In this document: piece by piece, positions 26,975 to 35,840 of the stretch | Layout: every line of letters begins with the position of its first letter | How positions within the stretch are numbered: the first letter of the stretch is position 1 | NCBI RefSeq assembly: GCF_003755185.1 | Contig: NZ_RKIC01000010.1 | Span: 248,001 to 312,000, forward strand | Length of the DNA: 64,000 nt | Reading direction: 5' to 3' | Origin: Frigoribacterium sp. PhB24 | GTDB taxonomy: Bacteria > Actinomycetota > Actinomycetes > Actinomycetales > Microbacteriaceae | Notes under the pieces: generated by a model | Database searches by the model: none | What the model was told of the DNA's origin: nothing | The model's input: only the letters and a program-made list of their open reading frames with translations | Made by a program: the position numbers and the translations under genes

Positions 26975-29075
26975 CGCTCACCCGGCGGCTCGGCCACCAG
27001 AAGGCGTCACCGGTGAGGAAGACGAGCGCCGGCACGAGCACGGTGCGCACCACCAGGGTGTCGAGCAGCACGCCGAGGCAGACGATCACGCCGACCTGGG
27101 TCAGGGCCACGACCGGCAGCACGCCGAGGACGGCGAACACCGCGGCCAGCAGGACGCCGGCGCTCGTGATGACGGCTCCGGTCGACGCCAGGGCCCGCAC
27201 CATGCCCTCGCGGGTGCCGTGCACGAGGCCCTCCTCGCGGGCCCTGGTGGTGAGGAAGATGTTGTAGTCCACCCCGAGTGCGACGAGGAACAAGAACGCG
27301 TAGAGCGTCACCGCCGTGTCGAGCGCGGGGAACCCCAGGACGTTCTGGAACAGCCAGGTCGAGGCCCCGAGGCTCGCGAAGAACGTGGCCAGCACCGAGG
27401 TGATGAGCAGCACGGGGGCCACGAGCGACCGCAGCAGCAGGGCCAGGACGGCGAACACGACCGCCAGGATGATCGGCGCGATCAGGTCGACGTCGGCCTG
27501 CGCGGCGACCTTCGTGTCGTAGGCGGCGGCGTCGCTGCCGCCGACCAGCGCGTCGGCGAGGCTGCCGCCGGCGTCGGCGTACCCGGCACGCAGGCGCTCG
27601 ACGGTGGCGAACGCGGCGTCGCTCTCGGGCTCGGCGGTGAGTTGCAGGTCGACGCGGGTCAGGCCGCCGTCGGTCTCGCCGGGCGTCGCCGTGTCGACCC
27701 CGTCGGTGCCGGACGCGAGCGCCGTCGCCTCGTCGGCCACGGCCGACGGCACGAGCACGGTGGTGCGGCTCGTCAGCCCTGCCGTGAACGACTCGTCGAT
27801 GACCTTCTGGGCGGTGACGGAGTCGGGCTCGCCGAGCAGCTGGTCGGTCTGCGAGAGGCCGACGGCGTATCCGCCGAGGCCGAGACAGAGGACGCCGATG
27901 CCCGCGACGGCGGTCACGGCCACGACGGCCGGACGGCGTCGGACGCCGCGCCCGAGACGGTCCCAGAAGCCGCGTCGCGGTGCCGCGGGGTGCGCCGCGC
28001 CTCCTGCGGACACTGCCGACGCTGCCGACGCCGCCGACGCGTCGGACGAGGAGGCGCGGGGCACGAAGGGCCAGAACAGCCCGCGACCGCAGACCACCAG
28101 CGCCGCGGGCAGGACCACGAGGGCGAACACGATCGCGACGGCGACGCCGACCGCGCAGGCGAGGCCGAGGGCACGGTTGCCCGAGAGCGACGCGAGCAGC
28201 AGCGTGAGCAGGCTCAGGACCACCGTGCCGCCACTGGCCGCGATGGCCGGTCCGGCGCTCGTCACGGCGGTGCGCATGGCGCGGTGCCGGTCGGGCCGCA
28301 GCAGCAGCTCCTCGCGGTAGCGCGCGACGAGCAGCAGGGCGTAGTTGGTCCCTGCACCGAACACGAGCACCGAGAGGATGCCCGAGATCGAGGCGTCGAT
28401 CGAGATGCCGAGCGGCTCGGCGACGGCGGTGGCGACCCGGCCCGCCAGGGCGTCGGCGGTACCCACGACGGCCAGCGGCACGATCCACAGCACCGGGCTG
28501 CGGTAGGTGACGATCAACAGCACCGCCACGACGATCACCGTCACGAGCAGCAGGCGGAGGTCCGCGCCGGCGAAGGCGTTCGCGACGTCGTCCTGGAACC
28601 CGATGGGCCCGGTGAGAAGGGCGTCGAGCCCGGCGGGCAGGTCGGCCGAGGCCGCGTCCCGCAGGCTCGTGGCGGTGCCCGCGACGTCGGCGTCCGCCGT
28701 CGCGGCGTCGAGCGGAACCGCGACGAGCGCGACGGTGCCGTCGTCGCTGACCCGGGGCCTCACGGCCTGCGGCGTGGTCGAGAGTTCGGCGAGGACGCCG
28801 GCCCGGTCGTCGATCGCGGCGAGGTCGCGGGTGTCGAGTCGGTCGCCGCCGTGGCGGAAGACGACGATGCCCACGGTCGTGTCGGCGCCGGGGAACCGGC
28901 TCAGCAGGTCGGTGACCTGCGCCGACTGGCTCGTGTCGGGGACGCCCGACGGCGGGGCGGCGTCGCCCTCGCTCGCCGGGAGGACGGCGAAGAGGAGTGC
29001 GACGGCCACGGTGGTCGCGGCGAGCACGGCCCAGGCGGTGCGGTGGCCGCTGACGATGCGGGCGAGGGTGCGCAT
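26919..29075 (-). CDS. MMPL/RND-type exporter
   Basis: 718 residues with two repeats of one helix, an outer domain, then five helices. The key region of MMPL proteins is seen as GTNYALLLVARYREEL in the first half and GVDYNIFLTTRAREEG in the second; these carry the proton-relay Asp/Tyr positions, though the first half has Asn in place of Asp. It exports lipids or drugs using proton force. It is divergent from a MarR gene with two palindromes between, which strongly suggests regulation by that repressor. Confidence 0.88.
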   Translation of the reverse strand: MRTLARIVSGHRTAWAVLAATTVAVALLFAVLPASEGDAAPPSGVPDTSQSAQVTDLLSRFPGADTTVGIVVFRHGGDRLDTRDLAAIDDRAGVLAELSTTPQAVRPRVSDDGTVALVAVPLDAATADADVAGTATSLRDAASADLPAGLDALLTGPIGFQDDVANAFAGADLRLLLVTVIVVAVLLIVTYRSPVLWIVPLAVVGTADALAGRVATAVAEPLGISIDASISGILSVLVFGAGTNYALLLVARYREELLLRPDRHRAMRTAVTSAGPAIAASGGTVVLSLLTLLLASLSGNRALGLACAVGVAVAIVFALVVLPAALVVCGRGLFWPFVPRASSSDASAASAASAVSAGGAAHPAAPRRGFWDRLGRGVRRRPAVVAVTAVAGIGVLCLGLGGYAVGLSQTDQLLGEPDSVTAQKVIDESFTAGLTSRTTVLVPSAVADEATALASGTDGVDTATPGETDGGLTRVDLQLTAEPESDAAFATVERLRAGYADAGGSLADALVGGSDAAAYDTKVAAQADVDLIAPIILAVVFAVLALLLRSLVAPVLLITSVLATFFASLGASTWLFQNVLGFPALDTAVTLYAFLFLVALGVDYNIFLTTRAREEGLVHGTREGMVRALASTGAVITSAGVLLAAVFAVLGVLPVVALTQVGVIVCLGVLLDTLVVRTVLVPALVFLTGDAFWWPSRRVSGLRRGGVIGGGSAPTRRR

Positions 29076-29083
29076 GCTGATCC

Positions 29084-29113
29084 TTCAGTGACTGAATGTC
29101 TTAGTAGCTAAGA
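29084..29113. promoter_or_regulatory. Two adjacent palindromes, MarR operators
   Basis: TTCAGTGACTGAA (29084-29096) and TCTTAGTAGCTAAGA (29099-29113) are each perfect inverted repeats, 15-16 bases centre to centre. They fill the gap between the divergent MMPL and MarR genes and are AT-rich against the surrounding sequence. Confidence 0.75.
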
Positions 29114-29163
29114 GTATTGCAGATCACAAGAGCATCCACCAGACTCGTCACGCAGGAGGTTCC

Positions 29164-29679
29164 ATGCCCACCCCGAGAGACCCGGGCCCCACGGCCCCGA
29201 CGGCCCGTCCGCCGCGCTCGCCGCAGGCCGACGCGATCGTCACCCAGATGCAGAGGCTGACCACCGAGTCGCAGAAGGTCGCCCAGGCCTTCGCCTCGAG
29301 GCACGGCCTCGGTCACATCGACCTCGAGGCGCTGCTCCACGTCATGCAGGCCGAACGGGACGGTGATCCCGTGACGGCCGGCGGGCTCGGCGAGCTGCTG
29401 GGTGTCACGTCCGGGGCGGCCACGGGCGTCATCGACCGTCTCGAGAAGGTCGGACACGTCCAGCGCAGTCGTGACGCCGCGGACCGCCGTCGCGTGCTCG
29501 TCCGCTACTCCGATCGCGCCCGCGAGGTCGCCGGGGCGTTCTTCGGCCCCCTCGGGGTGATGAGCGACCGCGTGATGGCCGACTTCGACGAGGCGGAGCT
29601 CGCGACCGTCCGGCGGTTCCTCGAGGGCATGTCGGGCGCGATGGCCGAGCGGGCCCGCGAGGTGGGGCGTCCTGCCTGA
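29164..29679 (+). CDS. MarR-family repressor of the MMPL exporter
   Basis: 171 residues. The winged helix runs from about 75 to 125 (AGGLGELLGVTSGAATGVIDRLEKVGHVQRSRD, here shortened: SGAATGVIDRLEKVGHV) and the wing DAADRRRVLVRYS is intact. The N-terminal 20 residues are Pro/Thr-rich. GGAGG lies 5 bases before ATG 29164. From its divergent position and the two palindromes it probably represses both itself and the exporter and releases on binding a lipophilic substrate (inference). Confidence 0.88.
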   Translation: MPTPRDPGPTAPTARPPRSPQADAIVTQMQRLTTESQKVAQAFASRHGLGHIDLEALLHVMQAERDGDPVTAGGLGELLGVTSGAATGVIDRLEKVGHVQRSRDAADRRRVLVRYSDRAREVAGAFFGPLGVMSDRVMADFDEAELATVRRFLEGMSGAMAERAREVGRPA

Positions 29680-29789
29680 GGCGACCCGCGCCTCCTCGGT
29701 GGCAGGCGGCTCCGACCGTCGGTGCCCGGCGGCTCCGACCGTCGGTGGCAGCGGGTAACGTCGTCGTGACCCCGGAAGGCAGGTGGCAC

Positions 29790-31214
29790 GTGACCGACCA
29801 CGTCTCGGCTCTCGACCTCTTCTCGATCGGCATCGGCCCGTCGAGCTCTCACACCGTCGGCCCGATGCGTGCCGCCCGCGAGTTCCTCCTCGGCGTCGAG
29901 CTCGACGGCCGGCTGACCGACGTCGCCCGGGTCGAGGCCGTGCTCTACGGCTCGCTCGCCGCGACCGGCCTCGGCCACGGCACCCCCTCGGCCGTGCTCG
30001 CCGGTCTCGCGGGCATGCAGCCCGAGACCTGCGACCCCGAGGTCGTCTCGGGCATGCAGCAGGCGGTCGAGCACGGCGGCGGCCTCCGATTGCTCCGTCG
30101 GCACCAGATCGCCTTCGCTCCCAACGACCTGCGCATGGCACCGCTGACGCGCATGCCGCGACACCCGAACGCCCTGAGCGTCGAGGCGTTCGACGTCGAC
30201 GGCGCGAGCCTCGCCCGCGAGGTCTACTTCTCCGTCGGCGGGGGATTCGTCGTCCGCGACGGCGACGACGAGCAGGCCGTGCCGACCGCCGAGGCGCCGT
30301 TCGCCTTCTCCGACGCCGACGACCTGCTGCGCCTCTGCGACGCCGAGGGCGTGTCGATCGCCGAGCTCGCCTGGCGCAACGAGGTCGCGCTGCACGGCGA
30401 GGCCGCTGCCGCGTCGGGTCTCGACTCGCGATGGGCCGCCATGAGCGCCTGCGTCGACGCGGGTCTCGCGGCGACCGGCGTCCTGCCGGGCTGGATGAAA
30501 GTGCCGCGGCGCGCACGCCAGTTCGCGACGATGCTGCGTCAGCAGGACGAACGGGCCACCGCCTTCGCCCTCGGCGGTTCCGCGATCGACCAGGGTCGCG
30601 CCTCCTCGCTGCTGGCGTCCGACCTGCCGGCCCAGTGGCTGCAGGCCTACGCGATGGCGGTGAACGAAGAGAACGCGGGCGGCGGTCGCGTGGTCACGGC
30701 CCCGACGAACGGTGCCGCCGGTATCATCCCGGCCGTGGGTTACTACGCCATGCGGTTCCACGGAGCGACCGCCGACGAGCTGGCGCGCACCTACCTGCTC
30801 ACGGCTGCCGCGATCGGGTCGCTCTACAAGCGCAACGCGTCGATCTCGGGGGCCGAGGCCGGGTGCCAGGGCGAGGTCGGCTCGGCCGCGTCGATGGCCG
30901 CGGGGGCGCTCACCGCGCTGCTCGGCGGGACGCCGCGCCAGGTCGAGAACGCCGCCGAGATCGCGATGGAGCACCACCTCGGGCTCACCTGCGACCCCGT
31001 CGGCGGTTTCGTGCAGGTCCCCTGCATCGAGCGCAACGCCATCGCGGCGGGCACGGCCGTCGCCGCGACCCGCATGGCCCTGCTGGGCGACGGCAGCCAC
31101 GTGGTCAGCCTCGACACCGTCATCGAGACGATGCGCCAGACCGGCCGCGACATGAAAGACAGCTACAAAGAGACCAGCCGCGCCGGTCTCGCCGTCAACG
31201 TCATCGAGTGCTGA
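29790..31214 (+). CDS. sdaA: L-serine ammonia-lyase, iron-sulfur dependent, single chain
   Basis: 474 residues. The beta domain ([18 protein letters not shown]) and the alpha domain ([20 protein letters not shown]) are fused, as in E. coli SdaA. Cysteines for the 4Fe-4S cluster are visible in [17 protein letters not shown] and VPCIERN. It converts L-serine to pyruvate and ammonia. GTG 29790 is chosen for its match to family N-termini; GTG 29766, four bases after TAACGT, is an in-frame alternative that would give a leaderless mRNA. Confidence 0.92.
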   Translation: MTDHVSALDLFSIGIGPSSSHTVGPMRAAREFLLGVELDGRLTDVARVEAVLYGSLAATGLGHGTPSAVLAGLAGMQPETCDPEVVSGMQQAVEHGGGLRLLRRHQIAFAPNDLRMAPLTRMPRHPNALSVEAFDVDGASLAREVYFSVGGGFVVRDGDDEQAVPTAEAPFAFSDADDLLRLCDAEGVSIAELAWRNEVALHGEAAAASGLDSRWAAMSACVDAGLAATGVLPGWMKVPRRARQFATMLRQQDERATAFALGGSAIDQGRASSLLASDLPAQWLQAYAMAVNEENAGGGRVVTAPTNGAAGIIPAVGYYAMRFHGATADELARTYLLTAAAIGSLYKRNASISGAEAGCQGEVGSAASMAAGALTALLGGTPRQVENAAEIAMEHHLGLTCDPVGGFVQVPCIERNAIAAGTAVAATRMALLGDGSHVVSLDTVIETMRQTGRDMKDSYKETSRAGLAVNVIEC

Positions 31215-31279
31215 GCGCGGGCGGCGCCGTCGCACCAGGAGGCGCGGGTCGTGTCGCACCCCGCCGCTAGCCTCGTCGC

Positions 31280-31972
31280 ATGACCCCGCCGCGCCGCCCC
31301 ACGCCGTCCCGCCCCGCGACCCCGGGCGGCACCGACGTCCCGCGGCTCGACCCCGTCGACCCACAGGGGCTCGTCGACCTCGGCACCGACCTGCTGGGTC
31401 CGCGCGACAGCCGTGAGCTCGAGCGCTACGTCCGCGCCGACCTGACCGACCGCGACCTCGAGGGGGCCGAGTTCACCGAGTGCGTCTTCGAGTCGCCCCG
31501 GCTCGGGTCGGCCCGCCTGCGCGGCGCCCGGCTGGTCGAGTCGGTGCTGACCGACTCGTTCGCGCCCGAGCTCGCCGCGTCGCGAAGCACCTGGCGCGAC
31601 GTCCGCATCGAGCGGCCCCGGTGGGGGTCGGCCGAGCTGTTCGACGCCGAGCTGCGCTCGGTGCACCTGGTCGGCGGCAAGATCGACTTCCTCAACCTGC
31701 GGGGGGCTCGTCTCACCGACGTCGTGATCGAGGGCTGCACGATCGGCGAGCTCGACCTCGGCGGTGTGCAGGCCCTGCGGGTCGCGCTGGTCGACTGCCG
31801 CATCGGCACGCTCGACGTGGCCCGCGCCTCCTTGTCGCACACCGACCTCCGCACGAGCGACTTCTCGCGCATCGACGGCTTCGAGGGCCTGCGGGGCGCG
31901 ACGATCGACGAGCTGCAGCTCGCGACCTTCGCCCCGACGATGGCGGCCCACCTGGGGCTCGTCGTCGGCTGA
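31280..31972 (+). CDS. Pentapeptide-repeat-like protein
   Basis: 230 residues. From about residue 55 on, a five-residue periodicity is visible, with Leu/Phe at the centre (DLEGAEF, RLGSARLRGARL, LRGARLTDV, RASLSHTDLRTSDFS), forming a right-handed beta helix. Function in such families is varied and not known here. TAGCCT (31268-31273) is six bases before ATG, so it is probably leaderless. Its last 426 bases are duplicated at 37352-37777, flanking the acquired island; this left copy is the intact one. Confidence 0.75.
   Translation: MTPPRRPTPSRPATPGGTDVPRLDPVDPQGLVDLGTDLLGPRDSRELERYVRADLTDRDLEGAEFTECVFESPRLGSARLRGARLVESVLTDSFAPELAASRSTWRDVRIERPRWGSAELFDAELRSVHLVGGKIDFLNLRGARLTDVVIEGCTIGELDLGGVQALRVALVDCRIGTLDVARASLSHTDLRTSDFSRIDGFEGLRGATIDELQLATFAPTMAAHLGLVVG
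31547..31972 (+). repeat. Left copy of 426-bp direct repeat flanking the island
   Basis: These bases recur at 37352-37777 without any insertion or deletion. By hand I count 13 mismatches, about 97% identity, with most mismatches in the first 120 bases. The repeat ends exactly at the stop codon of the pentapeptide gene. Confidence 0.95.
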
Positions 31973-32113
31973 GGGCGGTTGCCGGGCTGCCGTTCCTCGT
32001 CGCCACGGGCGCGAACGACGAACATCGTCCGATGGGCGGTCGTTCATCGGGACACTTCTTCGGACCCGTTCCGCCGGCTGAGGTCACGTGGCGCCTGGCC
32101 TGCGGATTCGAGT

Positions 32114-32172
32114 ATGCCTGTCCCGCAAATGTGCTCGGTGAAAGGGGGGCGGGGTCTAGACGCGACAGGCAT
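32114..32172. repeat. Inverted repeat just upstream of the recombinase remnant
   Basis: ATGCCTGTC (32114-32122) and GACAGGCAT (32164-32172) are perfect reverse complements 41 bases apart, ending where the recombinase reading begins. It may be a leftover recombination (res-like) site or the element's end. Confidence 0.5.
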
Positions 32173-32708
32173 TCGGGCTCATCGGATGCGCCCAGATGTC
32201 GACCTCGCGACAGGCTCTCGCAGCACAGCGCGATGTTCTTGTAGCGCTCGGTGTTGACGATGAGCACGTGCATGTCAAACATGGCTTGTCGGGTACGACT
32301 TGAGCTAGGCCAGGCCTCCGCGAGGCCCTCGACGCGTGCCGTGCCGGCGACGTCCTCGTCGTCACGAAACTCGACTGTCTCGTCCGCGATCGCTGCGAGA
32401 TGCAACAGCGATCGCGGACGAGCTCACGGATGAGGCGTCGCGCTGAAACTCGGGGGAGCGGTCTACGACCCCACCGACCCGGTCGGCTCTTGTTCAACGT
32501 CCTCGGCAGTGTGGCCGAGTTCGAGGCCGACCTCATTCGTGCCCGGACCCTCGAGGGCATAGCTATCGCCAAGGCCGCCAGCAAGCTCCGAGGCCCGAAG
32601 CCCAAGCTCGCCGCCTCCCAGGACAAGCACCTCGTGCAGCTGCACCGCACCGGCACCCACACCACCAACGAGATCACTGAAATCTTCGCCGTCGCCCGCC
32701 ATCTCTGA
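32172..32708 (+). pseudogene. Decayed serine recombinase (resolvase/invertase type)
   Basis: In-frame from about 32175 the reading GLIGCAQMSTSRQALAAQRD matches the N-terminus of small serine recombinases (usual form YARVSTxxQ, with catalytic Ser in ST). It continues through LGVDDEHVHVKHGLSGTT, then a TGA at 32301-32303. The frame resumes as ARPGLREALDACRAGDVLVV. After a scrambled stretch at 32381-32420 and at least one frameshift, LLFNVLGSVAEFEADLIRAR appears in another frame and the protein stops at 32708 within its DNA-binding hairpin. No start codon is seen. It cannot be functional. Confidence 0.88.
32381..32420. repeat. 15-bp perfect inverted repeat inside the recombinase remnant
   Basis: CGTCCGCGATCGCTG (32381-32395) and its exact reverse complement (32406-32420) surround a 10-base loop. 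The right arm is the normal recombinase coding sequence (IADELTDE region). The left arm replaces the missing segment after LDCLV, suggesting an inverted templated copy. Confidence 0.85.
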
Positions 32709-33125
32709 CACGTGCCACTTGCCGTAGTCGCCATGGAGAAAGCGTCCGTAGAGCTGGGCCATCAAGAGCTCGTCATTCATGTAAATCTTCGAATTGTCAC
32801 CAAAAACGCTGCCGATACCGTCTTCCATGACGGCGACGTTCTTGACCATGAGGTCCCATTCTTCAGCTAGCTGCGCTTCGTCAGTGGTGCAGTCGCGTGC
32901 TGACCGGACAACCTGCGCCAGAAACAGCCGGTCGCCCGACTGAAAGTACTTACGGAGGAGTAAGGCGTGCATCACGACCCTCCAGCGGGCTTCCTCCTCG
33001 ACGTGCCCGAAAAGATTGACGGAGCGACCGATCGGCATGACCGCGTCTAGGCGTTCATAGTCTGCGACGGTCGAGAGGAAGTGTCGGACGCGGTCGCTTG
33101 CTGTCGGATGATCGCTGGACCCCAT
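32463..33125 (-). CDS. Unidentified protein whose 3' end runs into the recombinase remnant
   Basis: ATG 33125 has GAGAGGG 7 bases upstream. Residues 1 to about 138 (MGSSDHPTASDRVRHFLST... KWHVSEMAGD) look like a natural mostly helical protein, rich in charged residues, with no family I recognise. Beyond about 32708 the reading is simply the opposite strand of the decayed recombinase gene, so the original C-terminus has probably been lost and replaced. It may be inactive. Confidence 0.45.
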   Translation of the reverse strand: MGSSDHPTASDRVRHFLSTVADYERLDAVMPIGRSVNLFGHVEEEARWRVVMHALLLRKYFQSGDRLFLAQVVRSARDCTTDEAQLAEEWDLMVKNVAVMEDGIGSVFGDNSKIYMNDELLMAQLYGRFLHGDYGKWHVSEMAGDGEDFSDLVGGVGAGAVQLHEVLVLGGGELGLRASELAGGLGDSYALEGPGTNEVGLELGHTAEDVEQEPTGSVGS

Positions 33126-33651
33126 GCAGACACCCTCTCGTCTAGGTGATCCTTCGGTTAATGGCACAGCAACTCGGCACATGCCCTTGCGGTGGTCACT
33201 CAACGAGATCTGTTCCAAGCTGACCTATTGAGACATCTCGCGACCCGCAGGTACAAGAGAGTGACTGACCCGCGGGGTCGTTCGGTGACCGTTCGGCTAC
33301 CGCACCCCTTGGTCTCGGCAGCCCTGCTTACTGGGCTCGGGGATGAGGGCGTGATGCCGGTTCTATACTCCTGGTCGCGTTCGAGCATCTACCTCATCTG
33401 CCCGGAAGGCGATGCCGCGAAGTATCAACACCGCATGAGTCAAAGCATGGACTCCTTCAGCTTCAAGTGGGAAGCCGTTGTTTTGCCGGTAATCGGCTGC
33501 TCCATCGGGCAACACCTCGTATGTGTCGATCTCCGTAGTCGACGAGCCAGTCGCCGCACAGCCGAGGACGAACCCATCGGCTGTTCCACCATGGCCCTTC
33601 CGTGGAGTAGATGTAGGTCCTCACTCGCGTGGTCGCTCACAGCGACCGGGT
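33126..33651. other. Ambiguous stretch with competing short reading frames
   Basis: A rightward frame (33192-33737, 181 codons, first half GC-rich at third positions) and a leftward frame without a start codon (about 33620 down to a stop near 33367, containing FVLGCAATGSSTTEIDTYEV, which resembles a lipobox) overlap here. Neither has a ribosome site. This may be a broken gene at the end of the peptide operon. I cannot say which strand coded. Confidence 0.3.
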
Positions 33652-33655
33652 TCAT
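33440..33655 (-). CDS. Possible 71-residue protein at the end of the peptide operon
   Basis: ATG 33655 overlaps the M50 protease stop in the ATGA form seen between the other operon genes. The product is hydrophilic, with a basic stretch (RRLARRLRRSTHTRCC), and matches no family. A frameshift into the alternative frame described for 33126-33651 would make a longer protein with a lipobox-like motif, so this ORF may be the broken start of a larger gene such as an immunity protein (speculative). Confidence 0.3.
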   Translation of the reverse strand: MNPVAVSDHASEDLHLLHGRAMVEQPMGSSSAVRRLARRLRRSTHTRCCPMEQPITGKTTASHLKLKESML

Positions 33656-34428
33656 GGTGTCTTCGTCGAAGAATCTTCCTGCGCGGTCAAGGCGTCGCGG
33701 CCGTCTTGCGTTAGTGGAGTCAGGCCGAGGAGGTTGACTACAAGGAGTAGGCCGCCGACGGTGGCAAGGCTTGGCGATGAGGAGAAGATTACCGTCGTGA
33801 GGCCGGCTGTACTGGCCCCGGCGAGTGGGCCCGCAAGAGCGATCAGACGTTTATGGCCTCCCTTAGTTGCCGCGTAGGTCACCGCGCAGGTGCTCCAGCC
33901 GACGAGGAGAGCGCCGGATGCGCCTCCGAGGTAGCGACGAACTGCGATCCAGTGTCCGGTCTCGTGGGCTGCGATGACCAGGAGGACAAGGAGTGGGGCG
34001 GCGGCAAATTCGAGAGTTGTCGTCAAATCTGCGCCGAGGCTGGTCAGAGCGAGCGCTGCCAGGAGGCTGATGGTGGCTACGGCGGCGCCCCACGTGCGAG
34101 ACACACCGCGGAGGGCATGGGCCAGTAGCCACCGAGATCCGGGTGGTGCGAGGGTGCGGCGGAGTTTGCCCCATCGATGCACTTGGTGGCGCGTGGCAGT
34201 ATTTCGAACGTCAGCCCTGTCCATGACTCTCAGGCGCGTAGCGCAATCCGCGCGAGCGAGTCCGTTGATGAGCAGGAAGGCTGAGGCGACAGCCTCGAGC
34301 TCGTGCGGGGACTGGGCGTCTGAGGTGATTTGCTCGTCGGTTCCTGTCGCCGGGTCTGTGATGCGCGCTGTCCCTCCGGAAGATGACACACGCACTCCGT
34401 CGTGGAGTGTCACCGGTAGGTCGATCAT
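33652..34428 (-). CDS. M50-family intramembrane metalloprotease in the peptide operon
   Basis: 258 residues. The zinc motif HETGH is at 155-159 in a hydrophobic helix (VLLVIAAHETGHW). The second S2P motif reads NLLGLTPLTQDG (232-243), where Asp242 would be the third zinc ligand. Residues 1-105 form a soluble N-terminal domain, and four to five helices follow. Site-2 proteases cut within membrane helices; the one-helix peptide encoded at the operon's start is the obvious substrate. Its ATG overlaps the permease stop (ATGA). The arrangement recalls YydH of the B. subtilis yyd cluster. Confidence 0.8.
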   Translation of the reverse strand: MIDLPVTLHDGVRVSSSGGTARITDPATGTDEQITSDAQSPHELEAVASAFLLINGLARADCATRLRVMDRADVRNTATRHQVHRWGKLRRTLAPPGSRWLLAHALRGVSRTWGAAVATISLLAALALTSLGADLTTTLEFAAAPLLVLLVIAAHETGHWIAVRRYLGGASGALLVGWSTCAVTYAATKGGHKRLIALAGPLAGASTAGLTTVIFSSSPSLATVGGLLLVVNLLGLTPLTQDGRDALTAQEDSSTKTP

Positions 34429-35840
34429 GCGGTGATGGATCGGTTGCGTCGGATGCGCACCAACGCCGGAACGGCGACGGTCCAGATTGCTGCGGCTACC
34501 AGCAAAACGATCGTTCGAGCGGAATCGGTGGCGAAGGTGGAAGCGAGGGCCAGGGGTGCGATGGTCAGGGCGACGGCCTCGAGAAAGGCTATGACGGGGG
34601 CGCCGGGCATCTCCAGATCGGCCGGGAAGTGAACTCCCGCGAGGAGGCATGCAGCTGAAGCGAGCGCGGTGCAGGCAAGAACAGTTGTCCAGGGCACCGC
34701 GGCGAGGTGCCCGAGCGCGGCGCCTACTCCAGTGACTGCCAGGAGAAGCATCCCCGCCAGCATCGCGGTCGTGCCCAGTTTGATGACGCCCCACATGGCG
34801 GAGCTCTCACGTCGGATCGAGGTGCGTAGCCAGAGAGCCCGCCGATTCGTGCCGTAGGTGATGAGGCAGACCGACGACGGCACAGCCACCATCAGAAGGA
34901 ACATGACCGTTGCCCACGCTGGGGATGCCGGGGGGGTGACCAGAACTGTGGCTACAACGGCAATCCCCATCAAGGTCACCGTGGAGGCGAAAAGCGGGTT
35001 CCGCACGCTCTGCACGACGTCAGCAAGAGCGGAGCTGAGATGTGTTCGCGAGGGCGTCGGGAACCATCGCACGACTGCGGCGGCATGCTCGGGTGGCGCG
35101 AGCCGTCCGATGACACACAGCGCACTTGCTGCGGTCCCCAGAACAACCACAACCAACACCACTGCTGTCCATGATTTATTGGCAGCATCTGCCAGCGGGA
35201 GGGCGCTCACCCATTCTTCTCGGGACCACCTGGCGTACACGCCCGCTGAGGCGGCGAGGGCGACACCTGCGGAGATGCTGGTGGCGATCGTCCGGGGAAT
35301 TCCCAACCGGCAGAAAAGAGCTTCCGCTGCCTTGATTAGTGCAGCGAGGATGACGGTGCCGGCTGCAGAACCGAGGACCGCGCCCGCCACAAGAGCAGGG
35401 CCAAGTCGCGATCCGCTGAGGTGAACACTGGACGCAATCACAGGCGACATGACCAGAGGCGCAAACACTGTCGCGATCGCGATCGGAGTCGCAAGCTGGC
35501 CCAGCAACCAGCTCCCAGGTCGCAACGGTGTTGCGGCGAGCATCGGTGCGAGCTCGCGTGGCGCTGGGCTGAGAACGAGGAGGACTGTGATCGTGCATCC
35601 CGACGCGAGGGCCGTTCCGGCGATGATCTCACCCAGAATTTGCAGTTGGACTGGCTCTGGAATCGTTACCGAACCAGCGCCGGCGGTGAGGACGGCTATG
35701 ACTTGCCAGGCGATGACACCGACTGCGGTGACAGCGAGGAGCACCTGAGAGAGGGTGCGTGAGCCGGTGACGCTTCGAGAGAGGTCACCGAACCAGATGC
35801 CACAGATCAATCGGGCGACGCCCAGCGAATCGCGAATCAC
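34425..35840 (-). CDS. ABC transporter permease, multi-pass membrane protein
   Basis: 471 residues with about 12 hydrophobic segments and short loops. It has no signal peptide. The amphipathic N-terminus (RLICGIWFGDLSRSVTGSR) precedes the first helix. No family motif is clear, but position beside an ABC ATPase and the two-halves arrangement (helix groups 30-270 and 300-465) fit an ABC-2 type or YydJ-like exporter permease. It shares four bases with both neighbours. Export of, or immunity to, the peptide is an inference. Confidence 0.7.
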   Translation of the reverse strand: MIRDSLGVARLICGIWFGDLSRSVTGSRTLSQVLLAVTAVGVIAWQVIAVLTAGAGSVTIPEPVQLQILGEIIAGTALASGCTITVLLVLSPAPRELAPMLAATPLRPGSWLLGQLATPIAIATVFAPLVMSPVIASSVHLSGSRLGPALVAGAVLGSAAGTVILAALIKAAEALFCRLGIPRTIATSISAGVALAASAGVYARWSREEWVSALPLADAANKSWTAVVLVVVVLGTAASALCVIGRLAPPEHAAAVVRWFPTPSRTHLSSALADVVQSVRNPLFASTVTLMGIAVVATVLVTPPASPAWATVMFLLMVAVPSSVCLITYGTNRRALWLRTSIRRESSAMWGVIKLGTTAMLAGMLLLAVTGVGAALGHLAAVPWTTVLACTALASAACLLAGVHFPADLEMPGAPVIAFLEAVALTIAPLALASTFATDSARTIVLLVAAAIWTVAVPALVRIRRNRSITA

